Shown here: positions 27,950 through 37,521 of the stretch, in pieces | How the letters are laid out: the number at the start of each line of letters is the position of its first letter | Position numbering within the stretch: the stretch's first letter is position 1 | Assembly: GCA_903832325.1 (NCBI GenBank) | Contig: CAILBC010000025.1 | Coordinates: 1 to 64,000, forward strand | Length of the DNA stretch: 64,000 nt | Reading direction: 5' to 3' | Origin: an uncultured Sphingomonadales bacterium | GTDB taxonomy: Bacteria; Pseudomonadota; Alphaproteobacteria; Sphingomonadales; Sphingomonadaceae | Translations under genes and position numbers: made by a program | The notes under the pieces: model-generated | The model's input: the letters and a program-made list of their open reading frames with translations, nothing else | What the model was told of the DNA's origin: nothing | Database searches by the model: none

Positions 27950-28726
27950 TCAGCGTGTGCCGGACCAGCCGGCAAAGCGCCGTTCGACCCAGCGCAGCAG
28001 CAATTCCAGCACCAGCGCGATCACCGCGATCAGCAGGATGCCGGCGACCACCACATCGGTGACCAGCATCTGCGAGGCCGACTGCACCATGAAGCCGAGC
28101 CCGCGCGACGCGGCAACGAGTTCGGCCGCGACGAGCGTGGACCAGCCCACCCCCAGCGCAATGCGCAGGCCGGTGAGGATATCGGGCAAGGCGCTGGGAA
28201 AGATCACCAGCCACACAACCTGATCGCGGCTGGCGCCCAGCGAGCGCGCCGCGCGCACCCGATCGGGATCGACCCGCCGCACGCCGCTGGCCGTGGCGAT
28301 GGCCAGCGGGGCAAAGATGGCCATGGTGATCAGGATCACTTTGGTTGCTTCGCCAATGCCGAACCAGATCACGATCAGCGGCAGATAGGCGAGCGGCGGC
28401 ACCGGGCGGTAGAATTCGATCACCGGATCGAGCGCGGCATTGACCCGCGGCCACAGGCCCATGGCCATGCCCACGGGAATGGCGGTGACCACCGCAAAAA
28501 TCATCGCCAGCCCGACGCGCGCCAGGCTGGCGCCGGCATGTTGCAGCAGCGAGGCGCCGACAAAGCCGTGGCGGGCCAGATCGGCCAGCCGCGCCGCCAC
28601 CGCGCCGGGCCCGGGCAGGAACAACGGGGCGACAAGGCCGCTGGCGGTTACCCCCCACCAAAGGGCGAGCAGCAGGCAAAGTGTGGCGAGCGTGGCCCAG
28701 CCGTGGCCGCGTGCGGTCTTATCCAT
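27950..28726 (-). CDS. ABC transporter permease, sulfonate/taurine type (TauC/SsuC-like)
   Basis: The 258-residue protein has six membrane helices and the BPD_transp_1 EAA loop ([39 protein letters not shown]). The whole sequence fits TauC/SsuC/NrtB permeases. ATG 28726 gives an 8-bp overlap with the ATPase gene, and this coupling decides the start. It is the last gene of a three-gene operon (binding protein, ATPase, permease). Confidence 0.92.
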   Translation of the reverse strand: MDKTARGHGWATLATLCLLLALWWGVTASGLVAPLFLPGPGAVAARLADLARHGFVGASLLQHAGASLARVGLAMIFAVVTAIPVGMAMGLWPRVNAALDPVIEFYRPVPPLAYLPLIVIWFGIGEATKVILITMAIFAPLAIATASGVRRVDPDRVRAARSLGASRDQVVWLVIFPSALPDILTGLRIALGVGWSTLVAAELVAASRGLGFMVQSASQMLVTDVVVAGILLIAVIALVLELLLRWVERRFAGWSGTR

Positions 28727-29513
28727 GGCGCGCGTACTCCTCGTCCCCGGCAAGGATGGTGGCCGCCAGGTCTTCGCGCATGGCGAGGAACTGCGGATCG
28801 CCCTTGATCGCCCGGATCGGTTCGCCGGCGAGAAAGCGGCGCGCGAAATCGGGGCGATAGCGCTGCACGATGCGGCCGGGACGCGGGCTCATCAGCACGA
28901 GTTCGGTGGCGAGGAACAGCGCCTCTTCGATCGAATGGGTGATCAGGAAAATGCCCTTGCCGCTGGCCTGCCACAGGTGCAGCAGCAGCATCTGCATGCG
29001 TTCGCGGGTGAGTTCATCAAGCGCGCCGAGCGGTTCATCCATCAGCAGAAAGCGCGGGCTGACGGCCAGCGCGCGCGCCAGGCCGACACGTTGGCGCATG
29101 CCGCCCGACATTTCGCTGATCGCGTGACCGGCAAAGCCATCGAGCCCGACATCGCGCAGCAAGTCGCGCGCGACCTGCTGCCGTTCGGCGCGGCCGACGC
29201 CGCGCAAGCGCAAGCCGAAGGCGACATTGTCTTCGGCCGAAAGCCACGGCATCAGCGCATCATCCTGAAACACCACCGCGCGATCGGGGCCGGGGCCGGT
29301 GACGGGCACACCATCGATCAGCACCTGGCCGGCGGTGGGCGCGACAAACCCGGCGAACAGGCCGAGCAGTGTCGATTTGCCGCAACCCGAAGCGCCCAGC
29401 GCCACGACCACTTCGCCCGAGGCGACATCGAGCGTGACGCCCGACAGCGCCTCAACCGCGCCGTTGCGGCTGCGATACGTCACCCCGGCGACAATGGCGG
29501 ACAGTGTGCTCAT
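28719..29513 (-). CDS. ABC transporter ATP-binding protein, sulfonate/taurine type (TauB/SsuB-like)
   Basis: The 264-residue ATPase shows Walker [14 protein letters not shown], the Q-loop in [17 protein letters not shown], the ABC signature [15 protein letters not shown], Walker [14 protein letters not shown] and an H-loop [13 protein letters not shown]. The [10 protein letters not shown] and MRQRVGLA forms fit the TauB/SsuB/NrtD group. It overlaps the binding-protein gene by ATGA (29510-29513) and the permease gene by 8 bp. Confidence 0.94.
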   Translation of the reverse strand: MSTLSAIVAGVTYRSRNGAVEALSGVTLDVASGEVVVALGASGCGKSTLLGLFAGFVAPTAGQVLIDGVPVTGPGPDRAVVFQDDALMPWLSAEDNVAFGLRLRGVGRAERQQVARDLLRDVGLDGFAGHAISEMSGGMRQRVGLARALAVSPRFLLMDEPLGALDELTRERMQMLLLHLWQASGKGIFLITHSIEEALFLATELVLMSPRPGRIVQRYRPDFARRFLAGEPIRAIKGDPQFLAMREDLAATILAGDEEYARHG

Positions 29514-30535
29514 TGTGATGGCGTGTCCTGTGCTGCGGCGCGGGCCCAGCGCGCATCGATGAACGGGCGATAATCGGGCAGGACGCGATCGACTTTGCCC
29601 TGGGATTTCAGGAAACCGGCGGTTGCGGCGAGATCATCCGCCAGCCCGCCGCCGAGCAGGCGCGGCCCGGCCTGCGCCGCGGCATCGGGATAAGTGTTGC
29701 GCGACAGCATCGCGGGCACGGCATCGGCGGCCACGCCGGTGAGCGCGGCCACAGCGCCGATCTGCGCCGGATCGGGGGGCGATTTGCTGCCCGATTGCTG
29801 CCAGGTGCGCATGGCATCGAGCGTGACGCGCACGAATGCGGCCACGACCGACGGATTTGTGCGGGCGAATTCGCGCCGCACCACCCAGGCATCATACGTG
29901 GGTGCGCCCCAGTCGGCCACGGTATCGGACCCGACCAGCGCGTGGCCGCCCTGGCGCAGCGCGCTGAGCGCCGGTTCCCACACATAGGCGGCATCGATAT
30001 CGCCGCGCGCCCAGGCGGCGGCGATTTGCGGCGGGGCCAGATTGATGATCTGCACCGAATCCGGCGCGACGTGCCAGTGGGCCAGCGCGGCAAGCAGGCT
30101 GTAATGGCTGGTGGAAACGAACGGCACGGCCACGCGTTTGCCCGCCAGATCCGCGCCGCGCGCGATATGCGCGGAATCGCGCACCATCAGCGTTTCGCTG
30201 CTGCCGAGGCGGCTGGCCAGCACGACGGTGGTGATCGGCAACTGCCGTGTGGCGGCGATGGCCAGCGGGCTGGAGCCGAGATAGCCGAAATCGATATCGC
30301 CCGCAGCCAGCGCGGTGATCACATCGGTGCCGCTATCGAATTTGCGCCATTGCAGCGGCCGGCCCAGCGCGCGATCGTAGGCGCCGCCCACTTGCGCCAG
30401 TTTGCCGGGATCGACTTCGGTCTGAAAGCCGATGACCACGGCATGGCGCGCCGGGCCGGCCAGCGCATGGAGGCCCGCCAGCCCCAGGACAAACAGCGCC
30501 ACAGCGCCAAGAAACACGCGCAAGGTAATCGGCAT
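29510..30535 (-). CDS. ABC transporter substrate-binding protein, taurine/aliphatic sulfonate type (TauA-like)
   Basis: The 341-residue protein has an N-terminal signal or anchor ([26 protein letters not shown]). A TauA-type periplasmic binding fold follows: [69 protein letters not shown] and NTYPDAAAQ. TauA brings taurine or related sulfonates to TauBC. A TauD-type dioxygenase is not in this operon, although one lies at the right window edge. The start faces a divergent thiol dioxygenase gene 127 bp away, so uptake and oxidation genes may share control. Confidence 0.88.
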   Translation of the reverse strand: MPITLRVFLGAVALFVLGLAGLHALAGPARHAVVIGFQTEVDPGKLAQVGGAYDRALGRPLQWRKFDSGTDVITALAAGDIDFGYLGSSPLAIAATRQLPITTVVLASRLGSSETLMVRDSAHIARGADLAGKRVAVPFVSTSHYSLLAALAHWHVAPDSVQIINLAPPQIAAAWARGDIDAAYVWEPALSALRQGGHALVGSDTVADWGAPTYDAWVVRREFARTNPSVVAAFVRVTLDAMRTWQQSGSKSPPDPAQIGAVAALTGVAADAVPAMLSRNTYPDAAAQAGPRLLGGGLADDLAATAGFLKSQGKVDRVLPDYRPFIDARWARAAAQDTPSQ

Positions 30536-30662
30536 GCAGCCCCGATGGACAAAGTCGACCCGGGGCATTTCGCACCCATTGCGGCCAAGCTATCTCGACT
30601 TTCGCGGGCGAGTAAACCACTAAGTTGCGAATGCCGGGCCTGCGCCCGGAGGGAGACCGCAT

Positions 30663-31277
30663 ATGGTTGCCACAAAGACCACCGCGCCCGAGGCGCGCGC
30701 CGGTATGGCCCGGCTGCGCGGATTTGTGACGCGCCTGGCCGAGCTGGTGGAGACCGCGCGCAGCGAAAACGCGGTGCTGGAGGCGGGGACACCGTTGCTG
30801 GCCGGGCTGGTGACGCACGATGACTGGCTGCCCGATGCGTTTGCCGTGCCGCACCCCGAACGGTACCGCCAATACCTGCTGCATTGCGACAGCCGCGAAC
30901 GGTTTTGCGTGGTGGCGTTTGTGTGGGGGCCGGGCCAGGGCACGCCGATCCACGACCATCGCGTGTGGGGGCTGATCGGGATGTTGCGCGGGCGCGAGGC
31001 GGCGCAGCGCTATCGGTGGGCGCCCGATGGCAGCCTGCTGGCAGAGGGGCCGGAGCATCTGTTGCTGCCCGGGCAGGTCGAAGCGGTTTCGCCGCGGATT
31101 GGCGATATCCACCGGGTGTGGAACGCCCAGGCTGACGCTCCGTCGATTTCGATCCACGTTTATGGCGGGAATATCGGCGCGGTGGAGCGCGCGACGTATG
31201 CGCCCGATGGCACGGCGAAGCGGTTTGTTTCGGGCTATGCCAGCGATGTCGTGCCCAATCTGTGGGACCGGTCATGA
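30663..31277 (+). CDS. cysteine dioxygenase family thiol dioxygenase
   Basis: The 204-residue cupin has the non-haem iron motif PIHDHRVWGLIGMLRG (HxH) and a third histidine in GDIHRVWN. Bacterial members are either cysteine dioxygenases (cysteine to cysteine sulfinate) or 3-mercaptopropionate dioxygenases. The short, WG-containing cupin resembles the latter subgroup, but the residue that separates them cannot be judged safely here. It overlaps the rhodanese gene by ATGA and is divergent from the sulfonate-type ABC operon. Confidence 0.85.
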   Translation: MVATKTTAPEARAGMARLRGFVTRLAELVETARSENAVLEAGTPLLAGLVTHDDWLPDAFAVPHPERYRQYLLHCDSRERFCVVAFVWGPGQGTPIHDHRVWGLIGMLRGREAAQRYRWAPDGSLLAEGPEHLLLPGQVEAVSPRIGDIHRVWNAQADAPSISIHVYGGNIGAVERATYAPDGTAKRFVSGYASDVVPNLWDRS

Positions 31278-32506
31278 CCATGAGCCCCGCCGAAGTGCGC
31301 CGGGCACTGATCGCGCGCGATGAAGTGGCGTTGATCGATCTGCGCGACGAGGCGGCGTTTGCCACGGGCCATCCGCTGTTTGCCGCGCAGATCCCGCTGA
31401 ACCGGCTGGAGCTGGAGGCGCGCTGGCGGCTGCCCCGGCGCGCCGTGCCGGTGGTGGTCTACGACAATGGCGAAGGCCTGGTGGCGCCGGCGATCGCACG
31501 GCTGGGGGCGCTGGGTTTTGGCGAAGTGCACGCGCTTGATGGCGGGCTGGCGGGCTGGTGCGCGGCGGGGTTTGAGCTGTTCGAGGATGTGAATTCGTGG
31601 TGCAAGGCGTTTGGCGAATTGGTCGAAGACCGGCGCCATACGCCATCGTTGCCGGCGCCCGCAGTGCAGGCGCTGATAGATGGGCATGCCGATATCGCGA
31701 TCCTGGATGCGCGGCGGTTTGACGAATATGCCACGATGGCGATTCCGGGCGGGATGAGCGCGCCGGGCGCCGAGCTGGTGTTGCGCGCGCGGGCGGCGGC
31801 GCCTGATCCTGCGACCACGATCATTGTCAATTGCGCGGGCCGCACGCGCAGCATCATCGGCGCGCAATCGCTGGTCAATGCCGGGCTGCCCAACCCGGTC
31901 TATGCGCTGCGCAATGGCACGATCGGGTGGACTTTGGCGGGGCAGACGCTGGAAACCGGGCAATCGCGCCGCGCCGCCGCGCCCGATCCCGCGCAAATCG
32001 ACGAAGCGCGCGCGCGGGCCCGCGCCGTATCGTACCGCGCCGGGGTGCGGCATATCGGCATGGACGAATTGCGCCATCTGCAGGCGCAGGGCGGGCGCAC
32101 GCTGTATTTGTATGATGTGCGCCTGCCCGAGGATTATGCCGCGGGGCATCTGCCCGGTTTTCGCAACGCGCAGGGCGGGCAACTGGTGCAGGAAACCGAT
32201 CACAATGCGCCAGTGCGCGGTGCGCGGATCGTGCTGACCGACGATGCGGGGCCGCGCGCGGACATGACCGCATCGTGGCTGGCGCAAATGGGGTGGGACG
32301 TGCTGGTGCTGGACTGGCCCACCGAGGCGACGCTGGAAACGGGGGCCGATGATGCGCCGCCGCCGCGTGGGCGCGAGGGCCGATACAAGCGGCCGTATGA
32401 GGGCACCGACAATCCGGCGGCGGCGATGCAGGCCTATCTGGATTGGGAATTCGGGCTGGTGGAGCAATTGCGGCGCGATGCAAGCCACGGGTTTTTTGTC
32501 ATCTAG
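31274..32506 (+). CDS. multi-domain rhodanese-like sulfurtransferase
   Basis: The 410-residue protein comprises three rhodanese domains (about residues 1-110, 125-240, 260-360) and a C-terminal tail. Only the middle domain keeps a catalytic loop cysteine (NCAGRTRS). In the first domain the loop reads YDNGEG and in the third TDDAGPR, both without cysteine. Rhodaneses move sulfane sulfur to thiols or cyanide. Overlap with the thiol dioxygenase gene (ATGA, 31274-31277) suggests that the pair handle the sulfur of cysteine or mercaptopropionate together; comparable dioxygenase-rhodanese pairs and fusions are known in proteobacteria. Confidence 0.87.
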   Translation: MTMSPAEVRRALIARDEVALIDLRDEAAFATGHPLFAAQIPLNRLELEARWRLPRRAVPVVVYDNGEGLVAPAIARLGALGFGEVHALDGGLAGWCAAGFELFEDVNSWCKAFGELVEDRRHTPSLPAPAVQALIDGHADIAILDARRFDEYATMAIPGGMSAPGAELVLRARAAAPDPATTIIVNCAGRTRSIIGAQSLVNAGLPNPVYALRNGTIGWTLAGQTLETGQSRRAAAPDPAQIDEARARARAVSYRAGVRHIGMDELRHLQAQGGRTLYLYDVRLPEDYAAGHLPGFRNAQGGQLVQETDHNAPVRGARIVLTDDAGPRADMTASWLAQMGWDVLVLDWPTEATLETGADDAPPPRGREGRYKRPYEGTDNPAAAMQAYLDWEFGLVEQLRRDASHGFFVI

Positions 32507-32567
32507 GCAGGGTGGACAGTGGAGGGGATCGGACGCTGCACCAGCGTACCGCTTGGTTGTCTTTGTC

Positions 32568-32594
32568 GTCATGCCGGATCAAGCCCGGCATGAC
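32568..32594. repeat. intergenic palindrome (gtcatgccgg-n-ccggcatgac)
   Basis: A perfect 10-bp inverted repeat with a 7-nt spacer lies between the convergent rhodanese and ligase genes. Palindromes of this wording (GTCATGCCGG...) recur between genes in many alphaproteobacteria. It may act as a dispersed repeat and as a bidirectional transcription stop. The rest of the 237-bp gap (32507-32743) shows no gene. Confidence 0.6.
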
Positions 32595-32743
32595 CAAAGT
32601 GTGGCTGGGGTAATGCTACGCTATGGCCGAAACTGGGGCGCAAGCAGCCAATCGCTTCGACAAGGCCTGCGATCAGTGCGCCACGCAAAAGGCGGCCTTG
32701 CCCCGGGTCAGGCCGGGGGCGACGCGGAGGGCGGGCTTTTGCG

Positions 32744-34252
32744 TCACGCGGTGAACTGGCCGGCGTAGATTTCGCGCAGGCGGGTCTTGACGATTTTGCC
32801 CATGGCGTTGCGGGGGAAATCTTCGAGCACGTGGACGGCCTTTGGCTGTTTGAAGCGCGCCAGGTGCGTGGTGATCACGGCCTGGAAATCGGCCATGTCG
32901 AAGGACGTGCCATCGAGCGTGATCGCGGCGACCACGGCTTCGCCGAAATCGGGATGGGGCACGCCGATGACCGCGACATCGGCAACGCCGGCGACATCGG
33001 CGAGGAGCATTTCGATTTCGGCCGGGTAGACGTTGAATCCGCCCGAGATGATCAGGTCCTTTGACCGGCCGGCGATGGTGACGCGGCCGTCTGCGTCCTT
33101 GAAGCCGGTATCGCCGGTCTGGAAAAAGCCGTCAGCGCCAAAACTTTCCGCCGTGGCCTCGGCCCGGCGCCAGTATCCGTGGCAGACATTGGGGCCGCTG
33201 ATCAGAATTTCGCCGACTTCTCCGGGGGGCAGATCGGCGCGCGCCGCATCGACCACGCGCAATGCGACACCGGGCAGCGGATAGCCCACCGTACCGGGCC
33301 TGCGCGCGGCGGGCGCATAGGGGTTTGAGGTGATCATCAGCGCCTCGGTCATGCCATAGCGTTCGAGAATGCGATGGCCGGTGCGCGCTTCGAATGCGGC
33401 GAAGACCGAGGGCAACAGCGGCGCCGAACCGCTGATGAACAGGCGCAGCGGGGCGGCGCGTGCGTGGGTGAAATCGGCATGATCGAGCAGGCGCGTGTAA
33501 AAGGTCGGCACGCCCATGAACACGGTGACCTGCGGCAGCATGGCGATGACCGCGCCGGCATCGAATTTGGGCAGCATGTGCAGCGGGGCGCAGGCATAGA
33601 GGCCCAGATGGAGCGCGACGAACAGCCCGTGGACATGGAACAGCGGCAGCGCGTGGCAAATCGCATCGGCATCGGAAAAATGCCATTCGGCGTGGAGCGT
33701 GGCGACATTGCTGGCCAGATTGCCGTGGGTGAGCATGGCGCCCTTTGGCCGGCCGGTGGTGCCCGAGGTGAACAGGATGGCGGCCAGATCGCCGGCGGTG
33801 ACGGGTTCGACCGCCAGATCGGGCGTGAGGCCGGCGGCAAGGTGGCAGAGGCTGCCGGTGCCATCGGCATCGAGCGTGGCGCGGCGCAAGGCCGGGTGAT
33901 GCGGGGTTTCGGGAATGGCGGTGGTGCTGGCGTGGATCAGCAGGACCGGTTCGGCATCGTCGATCAGCACGGCGACTTCGGCAGCGGTATAGGCCGGGTT
34001 GAGTGGCACGAAGACCGCGCCGCAAGCGAGCACCGCGAGGTAGGCAAAGACGAAACCGGGGGAATTTTCGGCCTTCACCATCACGCGATCACCGCGCGCC
34101 ACGCCCAGTTCGCGCAGCGCCGCGCGATAGCGGCCGACATGGTGCGGCAGATCACCCAGCCGGGCGACCACTGCGCCCTGCCAGAGCAGCGCGGGCCTGT
34201 CGGCGTGGCCCTGGTGACGGGCATGGAAGACGTCGATCAGGTTTTCGGACAT
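32744..34252 (-). CDS. malonyl-CoA synthetase-like acyl-CoA ligase (AMP-forming)
   Basis: The 502-residue ANL-family ligase has the AMP-binding P-loop LFTSGTTGRPKGAMLTHGNL, the A5 motif ERYGMTEALM, A7 DGFFQTGDTGFKD, A8 GRSKDLIISGGFNVYPAEIE and the A10 lysine in PRNAMGKIVK. The segment HALPLFHVHGLFVAL, with TVFMGVPTFYTRLL after it, is the pattern of malonate-CoA ligase MatB. It would make malonyl-CoA or methylmalonyl-CoA from the free acid. No matA/matC lies beside it. Another medium- or dicarboxylate acyl-CoA ligase is the alternative. Confidence 0.8.
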   Translation of the reverse strand: MSENLIDVFHARHQGHADRPALLWQGAVVARLGDLPHHVGRYRAALRELGVARGDRVMVKAENSPGFVFAYLAVLACGAVFVPLNPAYTAAEVAVLIDDAEPVLLIHASTTAIPETPHHPALRRATLDADGTGSLCHLAAGLTPDLAVEPVTAGDLAAILFTSGTTGRPKGAMLTHGNLASNVATLHAEWHFSDADAICHALPLFHVHGLFVALHLGLYACAPLHMLPKFDAGAVIAMLPQVTVFMGVPTFYTRLLDHADFTHARAAPLRLFISGSAPLLPSVFAAFEARTGHRILERYGMTEALMITSNPYAPAARRPGTVGYPLPGVALRVVDAARADLPPGEVGEILISGPNVCHGYWRRAEATAESFGADGFFQTGDTGFKDADGRVTIAGRSKDLIISGGFNVYPAEIEMLLADVAGVADVAVIGVPHPDFGEAVVAAITLDGTSFDMADFQAVITTHLARFKQPKAVHVLEDFPRNAMGKIVKTRLREIYAGQFTA

Positions 34253-34339
34253 GCGCGCAATCTCCGGCTGGCGGTGCGGTGCGATCCATGATCACCGCAC
34301 GCCGTTTTGCAAGCCGGGATTGCGACAGGGGGCGCCCGA

Positions 34340-36094
34340 TCAGTCGCGGCGGCGGGGTGGCCCCTTGCGCGCATAGCCCTGCCCGCCGGGTTTGCCAGGG
34401 CCGGGGCCGCGCACGCGGCCGCGCGGCGGGCCATCGTTCCCGCGGTCGCGCATCGGGTGCGGACTGGCGGCCGGTTCGGCCGAAGCCTCGATCGTGATGC
34501 CGCTTTCATCCTCGGCGCCGGGCATGGCGGTGCGTTTCAGCGCGGCGCGGAATTTGGCCTCGACCGCGCGGGGCACCTGGAAATGGGTTTCGTTGGCGCC
34601 GATGCGGATCGCGCCGATCTCGTTGCGGGTAATGTGCCCGCGCCGGCACAGCAGCGGCAGAATCCAGCGCGGATCGGCATTCTGGCGGCGGCCGATATCC
34701 ATGCGGAACCAGGCGACATCATCGAACCCGGTGCGGCGTTCGGGGCGGGCGCCGCCATCGGGCTGCGAAGCCTCGATCAGTTCTTCGGGATCGGGCACGC
34801 CGCGTTTGCGCGCGTGGACCAGCGCGAGCGCGATATCGATCGCGGTCATCGATTCCATCAGGCGTTCGGCCAGCGCGCGATCAGCGTCACTCGATTCGAC
34901 CGGCTGGGCCAATTCGGCCAGCGTGCGTTCGCGATCGCGTTCGCGGATCGCATCGGGCGACGGCACGGGCACCCAGTTGGCGGTGACGCGGGCATCGCGC
35001 AGCATGCCTTCGACGCGGCGGCGGCGCGGATAGGGCACGACGAGCACGGCGATGCCCTTGCGCCCGGCACGGCCGGTGCGGCCGGAGCGGTGCTGCAAGA
35101 CTTCGGCATCGCGCGGGGTTTCGACGTGGATGACCAGGCTGAGCGAGGGAATATCGATGCCGCGCGCGGCCACATCGGTGGCGACGCAAATGCGCGCGCG
35201 GCCATCGCGCAGCGCCTGCAGCGCGTTGTTGCGTTCATTCTGGCTGTGTTCGCCCGACAGCGCGACCGCGGCAAAGCCGCGTTCGATCAGCGAGGCGTGG
35301 AGGTGGCGGACATTGTCGCGCGTGGCGCAGAACAGGATCGCGGTTTCCGCCTCATGAAAGCGGACAAGATTGATCACCGCATTTTCGATATCGGCCGGCG
35401 ACACCGCGACCGCCTGATATTCGATATCGCCGTGGCCGGAATTGTCGCCCACGGTTGAAATGCGCAGCGCATCGCGCTGGTAGCGTTTGGCCAGCGCAAC
35501 GATCGGTTTGGGCATCGTTGCCGAAAACATCAGCGTGCGGCGTTCGCCCGGCGTTGCCTCGAGAATTTCCTCGAGATCTTCGCGAAAGCCCATGTCGAGC
35601 ATTTCATCGGCTTCATCGAGCACGACATGGCGCAGCGCCGAGAGATCGAGCGCGCCGCGTTCGAGGTGATCGCGCAGGCGGCCGGGGGTGCCGACGACGA
35701 TCTGCGTGCCGTGCATCAGCGCGCGGCGTTCCTTTGACGCGTCCATGCCGCCGACGCATGTGGTGATGCGCGCGCCGGTCTTGCCATAGAGCCACATCAG
35801 TTCGCGGCTGACCTGCAGCGCGAGTTCGCGCGTGGGCGCGATGACAAGCGCGAGCGGGGCGCGCGAGCGGGCCACGGCGGCGATCGGATCTTCGGTTTCG
35901 AGGATGCGTTCGGCCATGGCGATGCCAAAGGCGACGGTTTTGCCGGAACCGGTCTGTGCGGACACCAGCAGATCGCGATCATGCGCTTCGGGCGCGAGAA
36001 CGGCGGCCTGAACCGGGGTCGGTTCGGCATAGCCCTGTTCGGCAAGCGCGGCGGCGATCTGCGGGGGAAGTGAAGAAAAAGGCATAAGGTTCAT
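34340..36094 (-). CDS. DEAD-box ATP-dependent RNA helicase
   Basis: The 584-residue helicase has motif Q (PTPVQAAVL), motif I AQTGSGKT, motif Ia PTRELALQ, motif II VLDEADEMLD, motif III SAT, motif IV/V ATDVAARGIDI and motif VI HRSGRTGRAGRKG. A DbpA-type RNA-binding domain (about residues 455-530) and a Gly/Arg/Pro-rich tail follow, as in CsdA/DeaD proteins. It remodels RNA in ribosome assembly and cold adaptation; a cold-shock protein gene lies about 1 kb upstream. Start taken at ATG 36094 (MNLMPFSSLP); ATG 36085 is an alternative. Confidence 0.93.
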   Translation of the reverse strand: MNLMPFSSLPPQIAAALAEQGYAEPTPVQAAVLAPEAHDRDLLVSAQTGSGKTVAFGIAMAERILETEDPIAAVARSRAPLALVIAPTRELALQVSRELMWLYGKTGARITTCVGGMDASKERRALMHGTQIVVGTPGRLRDHLERGALDLSALRHVVLDEADEMLDMGFREDLEEILEATPGERRTLMFSATMPKPIVALAKRYQRDALRISTVGDNSGHGDIEYQAVAVSPADIENAVINLVRFHEAETAILFCATRDNVRHLHASLIERGFAAVALSGEHSQNERNNALQALRDGRARICVATDVAARGIDIPSLSLVIHVETPRDAEVLQHRSGRTGRAGRKGIAVLVVPYPRRRRVEGMLRDARVTANWVPVPSPDAIRERDRERTLAELAQPVESSDADRALAERLMESMTAIDIALALVHARKRGVPDPEELIEASQPDGGARPERRTGFDDVAWFRMDIGRRQNADPRWILPLLCRRGHITRNEIGAIRIGANETHFQVPRAVEAKFRAALKRTAMPGAEDESGITIEASAEPAASPHPMRDRGNDGPPRGRVRGPGPGKPGGQGYARKGPPRRRD

Positions 36095-36220
36095 AACTTT
36101 GGATGGACTGCGGGGCACGGCCGAAGCCGGTTGCAGCCCTGATGGCAGGGTTTGCAGGCAAAAGGCAAGCCGGGCAGGCAGGCGGACAGATGCCCGCGCG
36201 CGTGGCCGCCTGGGCGGGCT

Positions 36221-36481
36221 TTAGCGGGTTTCGCCGCCAAGTGCAGCCCCGAAGACCGTTGCCGCGTCGATAGCGGGCGATTCGGCACCCTGCTGACGCG
36301 CGATTTTGTCGGCATCGCGCTGTTCGCGCGCGGCGGTGACATCCTGTTCGCGGTCAGCGAGTGCCTGCCATGCTGCCCCGGCGCGCAAATACATGTCACG
36401 CTGGTTGGCAAGAATGGCGTTTTGCGCCGATTTGGTACAATTGGCAGCCTGCGCAAGGTAGAACTGGCTCGATGCAGTCAT
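36221..36481 (-). CDS. small conserved hypothetical protein
   Basis: The 86-residue, mostly helical protein starts at ATG 36481 behind GAAAGGA. Wording such as FYLAQAANCTKSAQNAILANQRDMYLRAGAAWQALADRE looks like a helical hairpin similar to small proteins found across sphingomonads. No signal peptide or metal motif. It precedes the DEAD-box gene on the same strand with a 126-bp gap. Function unknown. Confidence 0.7.
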   Translation of the reverse strand: MTASSQFYLAQAANCTKSAQNAILANQRDMYLRAGAAWQALADREQDVTAAREQRDADKIARQQGAESPAIDAATVFGAALGGETR

Positions 36482-36849
36482 GTGTGGGTCCTTTCAGCCG
36501 GCTGCGGACAAGGGCGGCGCACAAATGGCGCGCCGCCGGGTCGGATGGCCTGGGATCAACCCACCATGTCGAGGATCAGGCGTTGCAGTTCCTGGCGGGA
36601 CAGCACGGGTGACCGGACGGGGGGCCGGGAAAGGCCGGGAATGGCGGCGCAAACGGATTTGCGGTGGCCAGCGTTCTGTGTCGTACGAATATGAAAATCG
36701 CTATAACCGGTAGTGAGTGTATACATTGGTATCCTGGACGCGCTGTCGGCGTCTTGTGTTGGTATTTGCCCGCGAACGGGTGCTGCGCACGGATGGTTGC
36801 GGCGGTGCGCGCAGGAAAACCGTTGCCGGTTACCCCCGCGCGGAGCCGA
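36482..36849. other. intergenic stretch without a supported gene
   Basis: These 368 bases between infA and the small hypothetical gene hold only short, poorly coding frames on both strands. It probably contains the promoter of the minus-strand small gene and the 3' end of the csp-infA transcript. No clear hairpin with T-tract was found. Confidence 0.5.
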
Positions 36850-37113
36850 TTATCTGCGCTTGCGTTGCGGGCCGGGGCCGCTGCTGCCACCGGGACCTTT
36901 GTCCCGGAAGACAATACGCCCCTTTTCGAGATCGTAAGGTGTCATTTCGACGCGGACCCTGTCGCCCACGACTGACCGGATGCGGTATTTGCGCATCTTG
37001 CCAGCCGTGTAGGCGATGATCCGGTGATCGTTTTCGAGCATAACGCCGAAACGGCCATCGGGCAGGATTTCATCGATCTGGCCTTCGAGGGTCAACAGAT
37101 CCTCTTTGGCCAT
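36850..37113 (-). CDS. infA: translation initiation factor IF-1
   Basis: The 87-residue OB-fold protein begins [32 protein letters not shown] and contains [19 protein letters not shown] with [21 protein letters not shown], the IF-1 signature. The tail is longer than in E. coli and Gly/Pro/Arg-rich. It binds the ribosomal A site during initiation. It follows the cold-shock gene by 4 bp and is co-transcribed with it. IF-1 is needed at higher levels in the cold, so the pairing makes sense. Confidence 0.96.
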   Translation of the reverse strand: MAKEDLLTLEGQIDEILPDGRFGVMLENDHRIIAYTAGKMRKYRIRSVVGDRVRVEMTPYDLEKGRIVFRDKGPGGSSGPGPQRKRR

Positions 37114-37117
37114 CGGG

Positions 37118-37324
37118 TCAAACCGCTTCGAGGTTAACCGCTGCCACTTTGCCGCGACGGTCGGTTTCGAGCTCGTACTTCAGGCGCTGGTCCTTGAGCA
37201 GCGTGCGCAGACCGGCGCGTTCGACGGCGCTGATGTGGACGAAGCTGTCGGGGGTGCCATCATCGGGCGCGATGAAACCATAACCTTTGTCGGTATTGAA
37301 AAACTTTACGGTGCCTACTGGCAT
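37118..37324 (-). CDS. cold-shock domain protein
   Basis: The 68-residue CSD protein starts [23 protein letters not shown] and contains RNP1 (KGYGFIAP) and RNP2 (DSFVHIS), the RNA/ssDNA-binding motifs. The N-terminus V-G-T-V-K-F-F is typical of CspA-type proteins. ATG 37324 is chosen; the longer upstream frame lacks family similarity. First gene of a csp-infA transcript with a predicted promoter about 120 bp upstream. Confidence 0.95.
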   Translation of the reverse strand: MPVGTVKFFNTDKGYGFIAPDDGTPDSFVHISAVERAGLRTLLKDQRLKYELETDRRGKVAAVNLEAV

Positions 37325-37447
37325 GATCCGGATCCTTACACAGGGAGAATGATCCGCCGACAAAGATGCCGGCAGAGCGAAGAGGCGTGATAAGGATCGG
37401 AAGGCGAAGGAGCCGAAAGTCCAGTCTCAGGCGACGTTAGCCCGCGT

Positions 37448-37476
37448 GATATAGGCGTTATCATGCCGAATTGCAA
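37448..37476 (-). promoter_or_regulatory. predicted housekeeping promoter of csp-infA
   Basis: On the minus strand TTGCAA (37476-37471) and TATATC (37453-37448) are separated by exactly 17 bases. The start point would be near 37441, leaving a leader of about 115 bases before the csp ATG. A long leader is usual for cold-shock mRNAs. Consensus match is 4/6 in each box. Confidence 0.5.
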
Positions 37477-37521
37477 CGTCCGATCCCGCAGTGGCCGGAT
37501 CAGCCGCGTTTGGCAGGGTGT

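Noticed and set aside
36541..36620. Minus-strand end reading SRQELQRLILDMVG followed by a stop
   Set aside because: Looks protein-like for a short stretch but has no start codon or upstream coding character.
36664..36975. Plus-strand frame beginning MASVLCRTNMKIAITGSE
   Set aside because: It runs into the infA gene on the opposite strand, has no ribosome site and the encoded protein matches nothing.
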